A stretch of 53,919 nt of DNA from Puia dinghuensis (GCA_026225275.1 JAMFSL010000056.1:1-53919), one strand, 5' to 3'. Positions 26,713-35,960 are shown, numbered from the stretch's first letter. The notes: a model not told the origin generated them from the sequence alone. A program made the numbers and translations.

Positions 26713-27453
26713 ATGCCCTTATCAGATTATGGTTTGTTACGCGGTGCAGTCATCAATGTCCTTCCATTTAAGAAAATTGGCGATCACTATAATATAGAGG
26801 TCAGCGTCGCCAAACAGATCTATCGTATAGCCCTCGATGTATATTCGACATTGAAGGGGTCACCTAAATTCGACCCGCAGGACAGCGGCGCCGTATGGGA
26901 TGAGGACAGGTTACTGCTGTTTTATAAGAATACTCAGTATTCACACCCGATTTTGACCACCCTGTTGCAGACCGCGCCCGGATTTACCAACCGCGCCCAG
27001 CTGCCTGTCGCCCTGCAGCTGGATTATGTGCGGGAACAGCCCGCCCTGTTCCCCCTCAGCCAAATGACCGTTGTTCCACCCAAGCAAACCGACAATGACG
27101 GCAATGACCTGAATGACGATATCAATCCCTGGATTCAAAAGGCCATGAACAATCCTCAGGCCGAGATCTTTGTCTTTGGTGATTTCTTTAATGACACTGG
27201 CTCATCCAACCCCGATACCCATCCATATTTCAACCCTGATCCCCAAATGGGGGTCCATGACGTTCACATGAACCAGGGCGATAGCGGGTCGGAGAAAAAG
27301 AACAATGGTCCTGGCCAGGATGGGGCGCTGTTCCTGCGCTTTATCGGCGGTGCTGCCTCCGCCGCTCCCGCACCCGCCGACACCTGGGTTGCCATGTTCT
27401 TCCGCTTCCAAAGCCAGACCATTAACACGGATAGCAGCGGAAATCCCACTTAG
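26713..27453 (+). CDS. DUF2278 family protein
   Basis: The 246-residue protein matches DUF2278 (YukJ-like), of unknown function. The signature is MGVHDVHMNQGDSG (about 175-188), near the end of the core. The N-terminus MPLSDYGLLRGAVINVL is also typical. The C-terminus holds an Ala/Pro-rich stretch before a final beta segment. No signal peptide is seen, so it is probably cytoplasmic. The stop is 1 base from the convergent GNAT stop. Nothing indicates its partner. Confidence 0.82.
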   Translation: MPLSDYGLLRGAVINVLPFKKIGDHYNIEVSVAKQIYRIALDVYSTLKGSPKFDPQDSGAVWDEDRLLLFYKNTQYSHPILTTLLQTAPGFTNRAQLPVALQLDYVREQPALFPLSQMTVVPPKQTDNDGNDLNDDINPWIQKAMNNPQAEIFVFGDFFNDTGSSNPDTHPYFNPDPQMGVHDVHMNQGDSGSEKKNNGPGQDGALFLRFIGGAASAAPAPADTWVAMFFRFQSQTINTDSSGNPT

Positions 27454-27454
27454 C

Positions 27455-27952
27455 TCATCCAACTGCAGGAAAGAAGTGGATTTCTATGTTTATCCCCTGG
27501 TCGGTCCGCTTCTCCACCAATGTAAAACCTAGCTTTTGCATCAGCCGGCGTGAAGCCGTATTATCCTTTTCAAAAACACCATATACAGGCGTAATGTCCA
27601 CCTCGCCGACAGCAAAATCCACGACTCGCTGCATCAGCTCGGAGGCAAAACCCTGTCCCCAATAGTCTCTTTTCAGCTGGCAGCCGATCTGCATCATGTC
27701 GCTATTGCCGATAGGGTTCAGGTTGACGGCTCCGATAAAGGCCCCATCCTCCTTCAGCCATATCGCCCAATGATATCCGATGCCCGCTCGGATCTGCTCC
27801 AGCTTCAGCAGGAGGAACTGCTGATACTCTCCTTCCGTCATCACCCTCAGCTTGCGGATATAGCGAAAGGTATCGGGCTCCCTCGACATCTCCGTCATCG
27901 CCGGAAGATCTTTCTCCTCCAGTAGCGTCCATATCGTCCTTTCGGTTTGCAT
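27455..27952 (-). CDS. GNAT acetyltransferase, RimJ/RimL-like
   Basis: This 165-residue protein has the GNAT fold of the RimL/RimJ type: an N-terminal helix-strand region, the acetyl-CoA site RDYWGQGFASELMQRVVDFA (about 100-119) and the final NTASRRLMQKLGFTLVE. These enzymes often acetylate protein N-termini or small amines; the substrate cannot be told. ATG 27952 overlaps the stop of the M20D amidohydrolase by one base (TGATG), so they are co-translated. It is the last gene of the long minus-strand run. An in-frame TTG just before the ATG is less likely. Confidence 0.85.
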   Translation of the reverse strand: MQTERTIWTLLEEKDLPAMTEMSREPDTFRYIRKLRVMTEGEYQQFLLLKLEQIRAGIGYHWAIWLKEDGAFIGAVNLNPIGNSDMMQIGCQLKRDYWGQGFASELMQRVVDFAVGEVDITPVYGVFEKDNTASRRLMQKLGFTLVEKRTDQGINIEIHFFPAVG

Positions 27953-29442
27953 CAATCCCTGTAGTTAAGGGCCGGCTTCCTATCCCCCAACAGCGCCTTG
28001 TATTGATAGTCGCCCTTGTCTTTCTTGAATTCTTCCTTTGCAGCGGCCACCAGCGTCGGATCAGTAAAAAGGTCAATCGCTGTCAGCGCCATGGTCTTCG
28101 CAGCGACCATCATACCCTTGGCTCCGATATCCGTTCCGCCGCAGGCTGTTGCCTGCCAGCTATGGGCCGGCGTCCCCGGCACCCACGTAGCTGCCTGAAG
28201 CCCTACTGTTGGTACGGTATAGCTGACATCCCCGACATCGGTAGATCCACCGCCCGCATCTTCACTTTCTTTCAGCGGCTGGACCACGGCGGCAGTTTCA
28301 ATAGCCTGCACTTTATAGGTGAAGCTAGCCTGGATCTTTTGAGCGAATTCCGTTTCCGCCGGCGTATAACTCACCCCGCCGACCTCCTGCAGATTGTGCT
28401 GCATATCTACGGCCAGTGTTTTATTCAGCAACAGATCATGGGTGCCACCGATGAGCTCGTAATCTACGGTCGTCTCGGTTCCCATAGCGGCCCCTTGCGC
28501 AGCGGCAACTACCCAGTCGAATATCCGTACAACCTCTTCTTTTTTGGGATGACGAACGTAATAGTATACCTCGGCAAAATCGGGTACGACATTAGGCGCC
28601 TTTCCGCCGTTCGTGATCACATAATGGATCCGCGTCTCCTGGGGAATATGCTCGCGCATCATATTGACCATATAATCCATCGACTCTACGCCGTCCAGCG
28701 CCGAGCGGCCTTTGTCCGGTGCTGCTGCTGCATGCGCGGCCAGCCCGTGGAACCTGAACTTCGCGGACTTATTGGCCAGCGCACTCGTCAGGGTCACCGA
28801 ATTGCCGTCACCGGGATGCCAGTGGACCACGACGTCAACATCATTGAACAACCCGGCCCTTACCATATATACCTTGCCGCTGCCGCCTTCCTCCGCCGGA
28901 CAGCCATAGACGCGAATCGTACCGCTGAGCTTTTTCTCCGCGATCAGTTTTTTGATCTCGATACCGGCCGCTACCGAGGCCGTGCCGAACAGGTGATGAC
29001 CGCAGCCATGCCCCGCATTCTTGCCTTCTATCGGAGTCTTCACCGGCACCGCCTGCTGTGCCAGTCCCGGCAAGGCATCGAATTCTGCCAGGATACCGAT
29101 CACCGGACTGCCGGAACCGTAACTCGCCACGAAGGCAGTAGGGATATCGGCCACGCCTGCCTTTACGGTAAAACCATTGTCCGTCAGTGTTTTTTGAAGC
29201 AGGGCAGAACTCTTCACTTCCTTGTATCCCACCTCTGCATAATCCCAGATCTGCATGGCGATCTGTTTGTACGTGCTGTATTGAGACTGGATCTCAGTCA
29301 ACGCCCGCGCTTTCAGGGCGGCGGTGTCCGCGCCAGCCATACTCCAAGGCCGTCCGGCCAAGGGTTGAGCAATGAGTTGCTGGACTCCCGTGCAGCAAAG
29401 TCCAAGCATGAGAATAGATGCCGAAAAAAAAGAGCGTTTCAT
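27952..29442 (-). CDS. Exported M20D amidohydrolase (AbgB-like)
   Basis: The 496-residue protein has a signal peptide (about 1-26) and belongs to the M20D metallopeptidases such as p-aminobenzoyl-glutamate or N-acyl-amino acid hydrolases. The metal site shows HGCGHH (145-150), PAEEGG (182-187) and HWHPG (about 212). The dimerisation domain lies in the middle (about 220-340). It is exported, so it likely works in the periplasm on amide-linked amino acids. It starts 38 bases after argH, so it may be read through from the arg operon. That position hints at scavenging of N-acyl amino acids, which is an inference. Confidence 0.85.
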   Translation of the reverse strand: MKRSFFSASILMLGLCCTGVQQLIAQPLAGRPWSMAGADTAALKARALTEIQSQYSTYKQIAMQIWDYAEVGYKEVKSSALLQKTLTDNGFTVKAGVADIPTAFVASYGSGSPVIGILAEFDALPGLAQQAVPVKTPIEGKNAGHGCGHHLFGTASVAAGIEIKKLIAEKKLSGTIRVYGCPAEEGGSGKVYMVRAGLFNDVDVVVHWHPGDGNSVTLTSALANKSAKFRFHGLAAHAAAAPDKGRSALDGVESMDYMVNMMREHIPQETRIHYVITNGGKAPNVVPDFAEVYYYVRHPKKEEVVRIFDWVVAAAQGAAMGTETTVDYELIGGTHDLLLNKTLAVDMQHNLQEVGGVSYTPAETEFAQKIQASFTYKVQAIETAAVVQPLKESEDAGGGSTDVGDVSYTVPTVGLQAATWVPGTPAHSWQATACGGTDIGAKGMMVAAKTMALTAIDLFTDPTLVAAAKEEFKKDKGDYQYKALLGDRKPALNYRD

Positions 29443-29480
29443 GTGCAGTAGTTTGCAATAATATCCGACAAAACGCGGAA

Positions 29481-30791
29481 CTAAGCAAATTTCAGCAACA
29501 CTTTTTGCATTTCCGCCATGATCTTGTCATTGGAGAGATTGCCAATGCTGCCTTCGTGAGTGTGGTGCAGCTGCTGGTGGTAGTCGAAGTGGAAGTTTCC
29601 CTTGTCGATGTCATTGCCCACCTGCCGGTAGGCTTCCCGGAATGCAACGCCCTGATTCACCAGCTGGTTGACGGCTTCCACGCTAAAAAGATATTTGTAT
29701 TTTTCGTCTTCCAGGATCCTGTCCCTGATCTGGATATGCGATAGCATTAGCCGGGTCATCTGCAAACAGGTGATGCCTTCTTCCAGGGCCGGGAATAAGA
29801 TCTCTTTGGTGAGTTGCAGATCCCGGTGATAACCCGACGGCAGGTTGGCTACCAGCAGGGTCAGTTCATTAGGTGTGGCCTGGATACGGTTGCATTTTGC
29901 CCGGATCAGTTCGAAGACATCCGGATTTTTTTTATGCGGCATAATGCTGCTACCCGTCGTCAGTTCTGCCGGGAAGGAGATAAAGCCGAAGTTCTGATTG
30001 ATATAGAGGCAACAATCCATCGCCAGTCTGCCGACGGTGGCCGCCACCGAGGCCAGGCCGCTCGCCACGATCTTTTCCGTCTTGCCACGGCTCATCTGCG
30101 CATAGACGGAATTATAATTGAGCGTCCGGAAATGCAGCAGCCGCGTGGTCATTTCCCGGTCCAGCGGAAACGAACTGCCATAACCTGCCCCGCTGCCCAG
30201 AGGATTCTTGTTAGTGACCTGGTAGGCTGCCGCCAGCACTTCCAGGTCGTCGATCAGGCTTTCGGCGTATGCGCCAAACCACAACCCGAAAGACGAAGGC
30301 ATAGCGATCTGCAGGTGCGTATAGCCCGGCAATAGCTTGTCTTTATATTCTTCGCTCAGGGCGATCAATTGGGTGAATAAAAGTTGGACCTCTTCCTTCA
30401 AGGCCAGAACCCTGGCCCTTAAGTACAGTTTGATATCTACCGCCACCTGGTCGTTTCGGCTACGTCCGCTATGGATCTTTTTACCGGCTTCTCCGATGCG
30501 TTGCGTCAGCAGCCCTTCCACCTGCGAATGCACGTCTTCGACATCCCTGTCGATCATGAAGGCGCCCTCCCGGATCTCACTCAGTATCTGCTGCAGCCCT
30601 TCTTGGATCAGGATAAAGTCCTCCTTGCTGAGTAGGCCTACAGCCTGCAGCATTTCCGTATGGGCAAGGCTGCCCAATACATCGTATTCCGCCAGCAGTA
30701 CATCGAAATCCTTGTCACGACCTACCGTAAAGGCCTCGATCAAAGCGGAAGTGGAGGTGGAATCCTTGTTCCAAAGCTTGTTGACGCTCAT
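29481..30791 (-). CDS. argH: Argininosuccinate lyase
   Basis: ArgH splits argininosuccinate into arginine and fumarate, the last step of the pathway. The 436-residue protein of the fumarase/aspartase superfamily has the signature GSSIMPHKKNP (280-290) and the region KIHSGRSRNDQVAVDIKLYLR (105-125). The catalytic His is in GYTHLQIAMP (156-165). Length is normal. It starts 23 bases after argE and precedes the M20D gene by 38 bases. Confidence 0.96.
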   Translation of the reverse strand: MSVNKLWNKDSTSTSALIEAFTVGRDKDFDVLLAEYDVLGSLAHTEMLQAVGLLSKEDFILIQEGLQQILSEIREGAFMIDRDVEDVHSQVEGLLTQRIGEAGKKIHSGRSRNDQVAVDIKLYLRARVLALKEEVQLLFTQLIALSEEYKDKLLPGYTHLQIAMPSSFGLWFGAYAESLIDDLEVLAAAYQVTNKNPLGSGAGYGSSFPLDREMTTRLLHFRTLNYNSVYAQMSRGKTEKIVASGLASVAATVGRLAMDCCLYINQNFGFISFPAELTTGSSIMPHKKNPDVFELIRAKCNRIQATPNELTLLVANLPSGYHRDLQLTKEILFPALEEGITCLQMTRLMLSHIQIRDRILEDEKYKYLFSVEAVNQLVNQGVAFREAYRQVGNDIDKGNFHFDYHQQLHHTHEGSIGNLSNDKIMAEMQKVLLKFA

Positions 30792-30814
30792 AAGTGTAAA
30801 TTTATAAAACTCGT

Positions 30815-31924
30815 TTATGTGGCCGGCGCGAGCACCGGCCCGAGCAGTGCGATATACCCTTCGATACCTTCCCTGATCTCTTCGAGATAAATATATTCAT
30901 CCGCAGTATGGCTGCGCGCCGAATCCCCCGGTCCCGTCTTCAGGGCAGGAAAGGGCATCAGCGCCTTGTCGGACGTAGTCGGACTGCCGTAACAATTTCT
31001 GCCCAGCCGTAACCCGGATTGAACAAGCGGATGATCGATGGCGATGGACGACGACCGCATCCGCAGACTCCTGGGCGCAACATCACAGCCAACCCCTGCC
31101 CGGATCACCCCAAGCAGTTCCTCGAACGTATACATCTCATTCACCCTTACATCCACCACGAAATGACATTGCGACGGCACAACGTTATGTGCCCGGTTAT
31201 CGGTGTCGATCACAGTAACGCTCATCTTCACCGGTCCCAACAAATCTGATACCTTGGCGGCCTTGTATGTGCGAAACCATTCGATATCAGAAAGAGCCTT
31301 ATATATCGCGTTGTCGCCCTCTTCTCTTGCCGCATGGCCTGCTTTGCCCTGGCTCACACAATCGAGCACGAGCAATCCCTTTTCCGCGACAGCCAGCTGC
31401 ATTTGTGTCGGCTCCCCAACAATCCCGAAATCGATTGACCCCAGGGAAGGCAGCAGTAGCTCGATACCATCATGTCCGGAAATCTCCTCCTCAGCAGTGG
31501 CTGCCAGCACAAGATTATGAGTCAGACCTTCCCGATCGTAATAGTGAAGGAAAGCGGCGATCAGCGACACCATGCACCCCCCGGCATCGTTGCTGCCAAG
31601 CCCGAACAGCCGGCCGTCCTTTTCCAGTGGCTGGAAAGGGTCCAGTGTATAGCCCTTGTTGGGTTTCACCGTATCGTGATGCGAATTCAGCAGGATCGTA
31701 GGTTTGGCGGCATCGAAATGCAGGTTCTTCGACCATACGTTGTTCTGCAGCCGTTGCACATGAGCACCTTTCGACCGCAGATAGCCTTCAATGGCGGATG
31801 CCGTATGGGCTTCTTCTTTGCTGAAGGATGGGAGGCTGATCAATTTCTTCAACAGGTCGATGGCCTCAGCCTGCAGCACCGGCAGCCCGTTCCCTTTCTC
31901 CTTATGGTTATGTCCATTACTCAT
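30815..31924 (-). CDS. argE: ArgE/DapE-type M20 deacylase for N-acyl-citrulline
   Basis: This 369-residue M20A peptidase-like enzyme has HHDTVKP (82-88), FGLGSNDAGG (107-116) and the catalytic TAEEEISG (143-150), the zinc-binding pattern of ArgE and DapE. In this pathway it should release succinate (or acetate) from N-acyl-citrulline rather than from ornithine, since carbamoylation precedes deacylation. ATG 31924 overlaps the argB end by 8 bases, and this start follows a family-like N-terminus after a short hydrophilic leader. It sits between argB and argH. The acyl group is inferred. Confidence 0.88.
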   Translation of the reverse strand: MSNGHNHKEKGNGLPVLQAEAIDLLKKLISLPSFSKEEAHTASAIEGYLRSKGAHVQRLQNNVWSKNLHFDAAKPTILLNSHHDTVKPNKGYTLDPFQPLEKDGRLFGLGSNDAGGCMVSLIAAFLHYYDREGLTHNLVLAATAEEEISGHDGIELLLPSLGSIDFGIVGEPTQMQLAVAEKGLLVLDCVSQGKAGHAAREEGDNAIYKALSDIEWFRTYKAAKVSDLLGPVKMSVTVIDTDNRAHNVVPSQCHFVVDVRVNEMYTFEELLGVIRAGVGCDVAPRSLRMRSSSIAIDHPLVQSGLRLGRNCYGSPTTSDKALMPFPALKTGPGDSARSHTADEYIYLEEIREGIEGYIALLGPVLAPAT

Positions 31925-32699
31925 GTACGATAGTTGTCCCGGCCTGACCGGCCAGCAATTGCGGCAGTTCTTCCGCCCGGCCGATAATGACTTTTCCCAC
32001 GCCGCTGCGCAGGGCTGCAAAGGCATTGTCCAGCTTGGGTAGCATACCCGCAAAAATCAATTGCTTGTCTTTCAGTTCCTGGTAATAGGCGGGACCGATC
32101 CTGTTGATGACGGTCGCGTCATCTTCGGCATCCAGCAGCACGCCGCTTTTTTCAAAAGAATAGACCAGGCTGATATCGAATGTTGCGCTGAGGCCGCGGG
32201 CCAGTTCCTGGGCTATAGTATCGGCATTGGTATTGAGCAGTTGTCCTTTACCATCATGAGTGATAGGGGAGAACACCAGTGTTTTATCCAGCAGCAGCAG
32301 GCTGGTCAGCAGGCTGGCATTCACCGCGTCGACATCGCCGACATAGCCGAAGTCCGTCGTGGCATGTACCCGCTTATGCGCGAGTATGGCATTGCCGTCG
32401 GCGCCGGACAGGCCGATGGCGTCACAATGGCGCGCCTGCAGTTGCGCGACGATATTCTTGTTGATCGTTCCGGCATATACCATGGTCACGACCGCCAGCG
32501 TTTCTCCGTCGGTAATGCGCCGGCCATCGACCATCTGTTGTTTGATACCCAATCCCTCGGCTACCTTGGTAGCCAGCTTGCCGCCGCCATGTACCAGTAT
32601 CTTCTTACCCTTTACAGCGGCAAAGGCATCCAGGAAGGCGGCAAGCTTTACTTCGTCGTCGATGATATTACCGCCTATTTTAATAATGGATAGTTGCAT
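31917..32699 (-). CDS. argB: N-acyl-glutamate kinase (ArgB)
   Basis: ArgB phosphorylates N-acetyl- or N-succinyl-glutamate. The 260-residue amino acid kinase has the N-terminal IKIGGNII (6-13, Lys7), ILVHGGGKLATKVAEGLGI (34-52) and the later FAGMLPKLDNAFAALRSGVGKV. Length is typical. The start lies one base after the argF' stop, and its own end overlaps argE by 8 bases, so translation is likely coupled. Which acyl group it prefers cannot be read; the partner carbamoyltransferase suggests succinyl. Confidence 0.93.
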   Translation of the reverse strand: MQLSIIKIGGNIIDDEVKLAAFLDAFAAVKGKKILVHGGGKLATKVAEGLGIKQQMVDGRRITDGETLAVVTMVYAGTINKNIVAQLQARHCDAIGLSGADGNAILAHKRVHATTDFGYVGDVDAVNASLLTSLLLLDKTLVFSPITHDGKGQLLNTNADTIAQELARGLSATFDISLVYSFEKSGVLLDAEDDATVINRIGPAYYQELKDKQLIFAGMLPKLDNAFAALRSGVGKVIIGRAEELPQLLAGQAGTTIVHE

Positions 32700-32700
32700 G

Positions 32701-33768
32701 TTATTTGCCTTTGCCCCGCAGGATCTCCGCCAGTACCGCCTGTGCAGCCCATACGCGGTTCGATGCTTCCCTTGTCACGATGCTGGAAGGACCATCCAGG
32801 ATCTCGTCACTTAACTCCACATTGCGGCGCACCGGAAGGCAATGCATCACTCTGGCGTTGTTGGTCAGCCGGAGCTTTTCATTCGTCAGCATCCATTCCG
32901 GGTCGTTGCAGTAGATCTTGCCATAATCTTCGTAAGTACTCCAATTCTTGACGTAGACGAAGTCCGCGTCCTTGAGGGCTTCATCCTGGTTATGCGTGAT
33001 CCTGGCTCCCTTAGTAAACTTCGGATCCAGTTCGTAATCCTCCGGATGTGTGATGACAAAATCCGCTTTCCCCCAGGCATTGACCCATTGGGAGAAGCTG
33101 TTGGCAACACATTGCGGTAAGGCCTTGACGTGCGGCGCCCATGTCAGTACGATCTTCGGTCGGCGTGCGTCGGCCAATCCGCCCCCGGTCTCCTGCCAAC
33201 CCTCGCGCGGTGCTCCCGCTTCTAAGCTCGACCGTCCCATCGAACGGTCTCTCCCCTCTGCCTTGGGCGCCTGTCCGGCTTCCAGCGTCTCGGTAATCGT
33301 AACGATATCCGTCAGGCTCTGCAGCGGATGCAGGGTAGCGCTCTCCAGGCTCACTACGGGAATGCCCGAATATTTGATAAACTGCTTTATATACAGCTCG
33401 CTGTAATCGTCTTCCTTATTCTTTAGCGAAGGGAAAGTACGAATGCACAAAATGTCGAAATAGTTGCCCATGATCGGGGCGGCATCCTTTACATGTTCGA
33501 CTGTATTTCCGCTCATGATGGCCTCTTCTTCGAACTCGAGAGCCCAACCTTCTTTATCCACATTGAAGACGATAGGTTCTGCGCCCAGGTTCTGCGCGGC
33601 TATTTGCGTAGAGAGGCGGGTACGCATACTGGGATTGAGGAACAGCATACCTACTCTCTTATGGGCGCCCAGGCTTTTATCCTTCAGCGGATTGGCCTTG
33701 TAGGCCAACGCCAAATTCACCAGGCCGTCGATGTCCGGTACATCATAAGCGGAAATAAAATTTTTCAT
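32701..33768 (-). CDS. argF': N-succinylornithine carbamoyltransferase (SOTCase-like)
   Basis: This 355-residue transcarbamylase adds the carbamoyl group to N-acylated ornithine. SMRTR (47-51) binds carbamoyl phosphate, HPLQ (147-150) and HCLPVRRN complete the active site. In Bacteroides fragilis SOTCase, Pro90 sets succinyl specificity, and acetyl-specific AOTCase has Glu there; in this protein the aligned residue is Val90. Published swaps of the Glu to Val, Ser, Ala or Pro gave succinyl activity, so succinylornithine is the likely substrate. Residues about 165-202 are a Gly/Ala/Arg-rich insertion absent from other members as I recall them. It is 19 bases after argD and one base before argB. 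Confidence 0.9.
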   Translation of the reverse strand: MKNFISAYDVPDIDGLVNLALAYKANPLKDKSLGAHKRVGMLFLNPSMRTRLSTQIAAQNLGAEPIVFNVDKEGWALEFEEEAIMSGNTVEHVKDAAPIMGNYFDILCIRTFPSLKNKEDDYSELYIKQFIKYSGIPVVSLESATLHPLQSLTDIVTITETLEAGQAPKAEGRDRSMGRSSLEAGAPREGWQETGGGLADARRPKIVLTWAPHVKALPQCVANSFSQWVNAWGKADFVITHPEDYELDPKFTKGARITHNQDEALKDADFVYVKNWSTYEDYGKIYCNDPEWMLTNEKLRLTNNARVMHCLPVRRNVELSDEILDGPSSIVTREASNRVWAAQAVLAEILRGKGK

Positions 33769-33787
33769 TGCTTCTTACATTTATACT

Positions 33788-34933
33788 TTAAACTGTCTGC
33801 ATCGAATGGATCTCTTCCTGCATAGCCTCCAGGAACTCATCCGCATCCTTTTTCCGCAGGGCCAGCGAAGGCAGCAGCCTGATCGTATTCGGTTTGGCCT
33901 CACCGGTAAAAATGCGCTGACCGAACAATAAGTTTTTCCGCAGGTCTTTCAGCGATTCGGGGAGATCGAATCCGATCATCAGCCCCTTGCCGCGTACCTT
34001 TTTCAATTGCGTGATCTTTTTCAGCTCATCCATCAGGTAGTTGCCGGTCTCGGCGGCATTCACGATCAGCTTCTCCTGCTCCATCACTTCCAGCACGGCG
34101 AGCGCTGCAGCGCAGGCAAGGTGATTGCCACCGAACGTCGTGCCCAGCATCCCATATTTGGGTTTCAGATGAGGGGCAATGATAATGCCCGCTACCGGGA
34201 AGCCGTTGCCCATACCCTTGGCCATTGTATAGATGTCCGCATCTACACCGGCATGGTCCTGGGAAAAGAATTTACCGCTGCGGCCGTATCCGCATTGTAC
34301 GCTGTCGGCAATAAAGACGGCATTGTATTGTTTACAGAGCCGGCTGATGGCTTGCAGGAAGTCCGCCGATGCCTCGTTGATACCGCCGACACCCTGAATG
34401 CCTTCCACGATCACCGACGACACCTCCTCTCCATGGTCTTTGAAATAGGCTTCCAGCGCTTCTGTATCATTGAAGGGCAGGAAGACGGCATTGTCTGTCT
34501 GGTTGACCGGGGCTACGATAGCCGGATTATCCGTGACGGCCACGGCCAGCGAAGTCCTCCCATGAAAAGATTTGCTGAATGCGACAACCTTTTTCCGGCC
34601 ATTGTAAAAGCTGGCCAGTTTCATCGCATTTTCATTGGCTTCCGCCCCCGAATTGCAGAGGAACAATTGGTAGTCCGGCCGGCCCGATACCTTCCCCAGC
34701 TTGTCCGCCAGTTCTTCCTGCAAGGGAATGTGGATGGAATTGGAGTAAAATCCTACTTTGTTCAGCTGATCGGTGATACGCTGTACATAATGCGGATGAG
34801 TATGCCCAATAGAAATAACGGCATGGCCGCCGTAGAGATCCAGGTATTGCTGCCCTTCCTGGTCCCAGACGTAAGAGCCTTTGGCCTTGACGATAGTGAT
34901 GTCATTGATTGGATAAACATCGAATAATTTCAT
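33788..34933 (-). CDS. argD: N-acyl-ornithine aminotransferase
   Basis: ArgD converts N-acyl-glutamate 5-semialdehyde to N-acyl-ornithine with PLP. The 381-residue class III aminotransferase shows FLCNSGAEANENAMKLA (91-107), FIADSVQCGYGR (207-218, Asp210 for the PLP nitrogen) and YTMAKGMGNGFPVAG (235-249, Lys239 Schiff base). The GxxG pattern GTTFGGNHLACAAALA follows. Length is normal. It lies 10 bases after argC and 19 before argF'. Acyl preference cannot be read from sequence. Confidence 0.94.
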   Translation of the reverse strand: MKLFDVYPINDITIVKAKGSYVWDQEGQQYLDLYGGHAVISIGHTHPHYVQRITDQLNKVGFYSNSIHIPLQEELADKLGKVSGRPDYQLFLCNSGAEANENAMKLASFYNGRKKVVAFSKSFHGRTSLAVAVTDNPAIVAPVNQTDNAVFLPFNDTEALEAYFKDHGEEVSSVIVEGIQGVGGINEASADFLQAISRLCKQYNAVFIADSVQCGYGRSGKFFSQDHAGVDADIYTMAKGMGNGFPVAGIIIAPHLKPKYGMLGTTFGGNHLACAAALAVLEVMEQEKLIVNAAETGNYLMDELKKITQLKKVRGKGLMIGFDLPESLKDLRKNLLFGQRIFTGEAKPNTIRLLPSLALRKKDADEFLEAMQEEIHSMQTV

Positions 34934-34943
34934 AAAAATATTT

Positions 34944-35960
34944 TTAAAATGCGTTTGCTTTCAGCTGCAGCCCGGTGACTTCGTCCAAACCGAATAGCAG
35001 GTTCATATTCTGCACAGCCTGTCCCGAAGCTCCTTTCAGGAGATTGTCGAGGGCCGAATGGATGACTAATTGATTCCCCACCTGCTCCAGTTGGATCAGG
35101 CACTTGTTGGTATTAACCACCTGTTTCAACGAAATAGGGCTGTGGCTGACGATGGTGAAAGGATGGCCCCGGTAAAAATCCTCATACAGTGCAAGAACTT
35201 CCTCCGGGCTTTTCTCACATCGCAGCTGACTGCTGATGAAGATGCCCCGGGTGAAATCTCCCCGCCATGGCGTGAAATGCACTGCCGGACCGCCATCTTG
35301 GTCGCTCGTTCTCGCCCCGCCGGAAGCCGCCTCACCGCCGCTCGCCTGTGCCTGCCGCAGCGACTGCCCGATCTCTTTTAAATGTTGATGCGTCAGCGTC
35401 TTATAAGCCTGGATATTATTCGCCCGCCAGGAGAAATGCCCCGTAGGCGACAGCCCCTGCCCCGCACCCGTACTCCCCGTGATGCCCGTGGTATAGACAT
35501 CCGTCAGTAACGCCGCCTTCGCCAACGGTAACAGCCCCAGCTGGATCGCTGTAGCAAAGCATCCCGGGTTCGCAATAGCTTGCGCACCCCTGATCTCCTC
35601 CCGGTTCAATTCTGGTAACCCATATACAAAAGGACTCCCCGCACTCTTCAGTCGAAAATCCTGTGACAGGTCGATGATCAGGACGCCTTCCAGCGCAGTG
35701 CCGAATTCATCCAAAAACTTCTTCGCCTCGCCATGACCCACACAGAGAAATACCACATCGATATCGCTATGCCAGTCCGCATCAAACGTAAGTGTGGTAT
35801 CGCCGATCAGGTCTTCATGTACTGCATAGACCGGTTTGCCCGCATTGCTCTTGCTATGGATAAATTTGATATCCACATTCGGATGCCTGATCAGCAGCCG
35901 GATCATTTCCCCGCCGGTGTAACCAGCGCCGCCAATAATGCCTGCCCTTATTTGTCTCAT
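34944..35960 (-). CDS. argC: N-acyl-gamma-glutamyl-phosphate reductase
   Basis: ArgC reduces N-acyl-glutamyl phosphate to the semialdehyde with NADPH. The 338-residue protein has the N-terminal GIIGGAGYTGGEMIRLL (8-24) and the catalytic Cys134 in NPGCFATA (131-138). A short Gly/Ser/Ala-rich insertion (about residues 205-226) precedes PWRGDFTRGI. Its ATG overlaps the cupin stop by 4 bases. The order argG-cupin-argC-argD is continuous on one strand. Confidence 0.95.
   Translation of the reverse strand: MRQIRAGIIGGAGYTGGEMIRLLIRHPNVDIKFIHSKSNAGKPVYAVHEDLIGDTTLTFDADWHSDIDVVFLCVGHGEAKKFLDEFGTALEGVLIIDLSQDFRLKSAGSPFVYGLPELNREEIRGAQAIANPGCFATAIQLGLLPLAKAALLTDVYTTGITGSTGAGQGLSPTGHFSWRANNIQAYKTLTHQHLKEIGQSLRQAQASGGEAASGGARTSDQDGGPAVHFTPWRGDFTRGIFISSQLRCEKSPEEVLALYEDFYRGHPFTIVSHSPISLKQVVNTNKCLIQLEQVGNQLVIHSALDNLLKGASGQAVQNMNLLFGLDEVTGLQLKANAF

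Noticed and set aside
28003-29451. A 482-codon open frame on the plus strand opposite the M20D gene
   Set aside because: It mirrors a well-supported hydrolase gene. Long antisense frames are common in genes of this composition, and its translation has no recognisable domain.
34007-34927. A 306-codon antisense frame over argD
   Set aside because: The aminotransferase has all PLP motifs; the opposite frame is a composition effect.
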